A stretch of DNA of 12,549 nucleotides from NCBI GenBank assembly GCA_025937665.1, contig JAICQW010000037.1:1-12549 (forward strand). The letters run 5' to 3'. Positions 11,942 through 12,549 of the stretch are shown piece by piece. The DNA comes from Nitrososphaeraceae archaeon (lineage in GTDB: Archaea; Thermoproteota; Nitrososphaeria; Nitrososphaerales; Nitrososphaeraceae). A model generated the notes under the pieces. That model was not told where the DNA came from and did no database searches. It saw only the letters and a program-made list of their open reading frames with translations. Within the stretch, counting starts at the first letter, position 1. The number at the start of each line of letters is the position of its first letter. The position numbers were made by a program, and so were the translations under genes.

Positions 11942-12549
11942 ATGTATTTGAAGGGTAAAATTCCTTCGGTAGACGACATAATCAGGGCTCAGAAATTGAT
12001 GGACAAGGCACATGTAAAAAGGACGCCGTTATTAAAGTCAAACACATTTTCAAAATCTGCACGCACTAGTATCTTTTTGAAATATGAATCCTTTCAAAAA
12101 ACCGGATCTTTCAAAGTTAGAGGAGCATATTCAAAAATTAACTCACTCACTGATGAGCAATGCAAAGCGGGGGTTATCGCAGCGTCAGCAGGCAATCATG
12201 CACAAGGTGTTGCTTATGCTGCTCTGAAGAGAAATATTAAATGCAGTATTGTTATGCCAAAAAATGCATCTCCTGCAAAGGTCGCAGCCACGCGTTCTTA
12301 CGGTGCGAATGTAATTCTCTCAGGGGACACTTATGATGAATCTTGGAAAACAGCCGATTTGTTAGCAAGGGAGAGTGGGTATTCTATAATTCACGCGTTT
12401 GATGACCCTGTAGTCATTGCAGGTCAGGGTACTATTGGTTTGGAATTAATGGAAGATTTGAAAGATATTGATACTGTTTATTTACCACTCGGTGGCGGTG
12501 GACTTGCCTCAGGAGTATCTATAGCAATTAAAGCTAAAAGACCTAATGT
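11942..12549 (+). CDS. ilvA: Threonine ammonia-lyase (biosynthetic-type PLP enzyme), N-terminal part
   Basis: The first 202 codons are present; the gene runs off the right edge. The enzyme deaminates threonine (or serine) to 2-oxobutanoate and ammonia using PLP, normally the first step towards isoleucine. Visible signature: K58 in QKTGSFKVRGA is the Schiff-base lysine; SAGNHAQG (82-89) is the phosphate/substrate loop; AGQGTIGLE (160-168) and LGGGGLASG (183-191) is the glycine-rich PLP-phosphate cup. ATG at 11942 begins 23 codons before the conserved VKRTPLL; TTG at 11924 in the same frame would add six residues and cannot be excluded given TTG use nearby. Whether a C-terminal ACT regulatory domain follows is not visible, so ilvA versus tdcB is not settled. 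Confidence 0.9.
   Translation, partial: MYLKGKIPSVDDIIRAQKLMDKAHVKRTPLLKSNTFSKSARTSIFLKYESFQKTGSFKVRGAYSKINSLTDEQCKAGVIAASAGNHAQGVAYAALKRNIKCSIVMPKNASPAKVAATRSYGANVILSGDTYDESWKTADLLARESGYSIIHAFDDPVVIAGQGTIGLELMEDLKDIDTVYLPLGGGGLASGVSIAIKAKRPN

Overview
The window looks like a piece of chromosome from an AT-rich ammonia-oxidising archaeon of the Nitrososphaerales (Thaumarchaeota/Nitrososphaerota), perhaps close to Nitrosocosmicus. This is an inference from several things: archaeal TATA boxes about 25 bp upstream of start codons with almost no leader, frequent TTG starts, a copper protein of the two-domain multicopper oxidase family, an intron-bearing tRNA without encoded CCA, a single-domain C2H2 zinc-finger microprotein, and archaeal-type GatB, LOR/SDH and PduO-type proteins. 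There are no insertion sequences, integrases, CRISPR arrays or phage genes.

Layout. Positions 3-485 (+) are the C-terminal part of gatB. It converges on a minus-strand pair (2142 to 544): a 108-aa orphan and a LOR/SDH-type (TIGR00300) ornithine cyclodeaminase-like enzyme. A secreted two-domain cupredoxin protein follows (2427-3665, +), converging on an HD-domain 5'-nucleotidase (3726-4328, -). Positions 4329-6290 hold minus-strand genes with wide gaps: two very small ORF candidates, a three-helix membrane protein, a possible structured RNA, a PduO-type cobalamin adenosyltransferase and a C2H2 zinc-finger microprotein. An exported metallophosphoesterase-like protein (6627-7829, +) is followed by a gene-free stretch and tRNA-Phe(GAA) with a 17-nt intron (8300-8390). 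Then come a PH-domain protein whose SHOCT tail is out of frame (-), a coupled pair of small genes (9242-9651, +), a stand-alone Lrp/AsnC effector domain and a class III nucleotidyl cyclase (both -), a 286-aa orphan (+), and the start of a threonine dehydratase gene (+, cut by the window end).

How the genes fit together. Most are housekeeping: tRNA amidation, amino-acid metabolism (threonine dehydratase, ornithine cyclodeaminase-like), B12 activation (probably for methylmalonyl-CoA mutase) and nucleotide clean-up. The region 8500-10800 is richer in signalling and envelope-type small proteins. The main oddities are two exported metalloprotein relatives that have lost metal-ligand positions while keeping their folds (copper protein and phosphoesterase), the broken PH-SHOCT reading frame, the non-canonical tRNA intron, and several small genes missed by a length cutoff.
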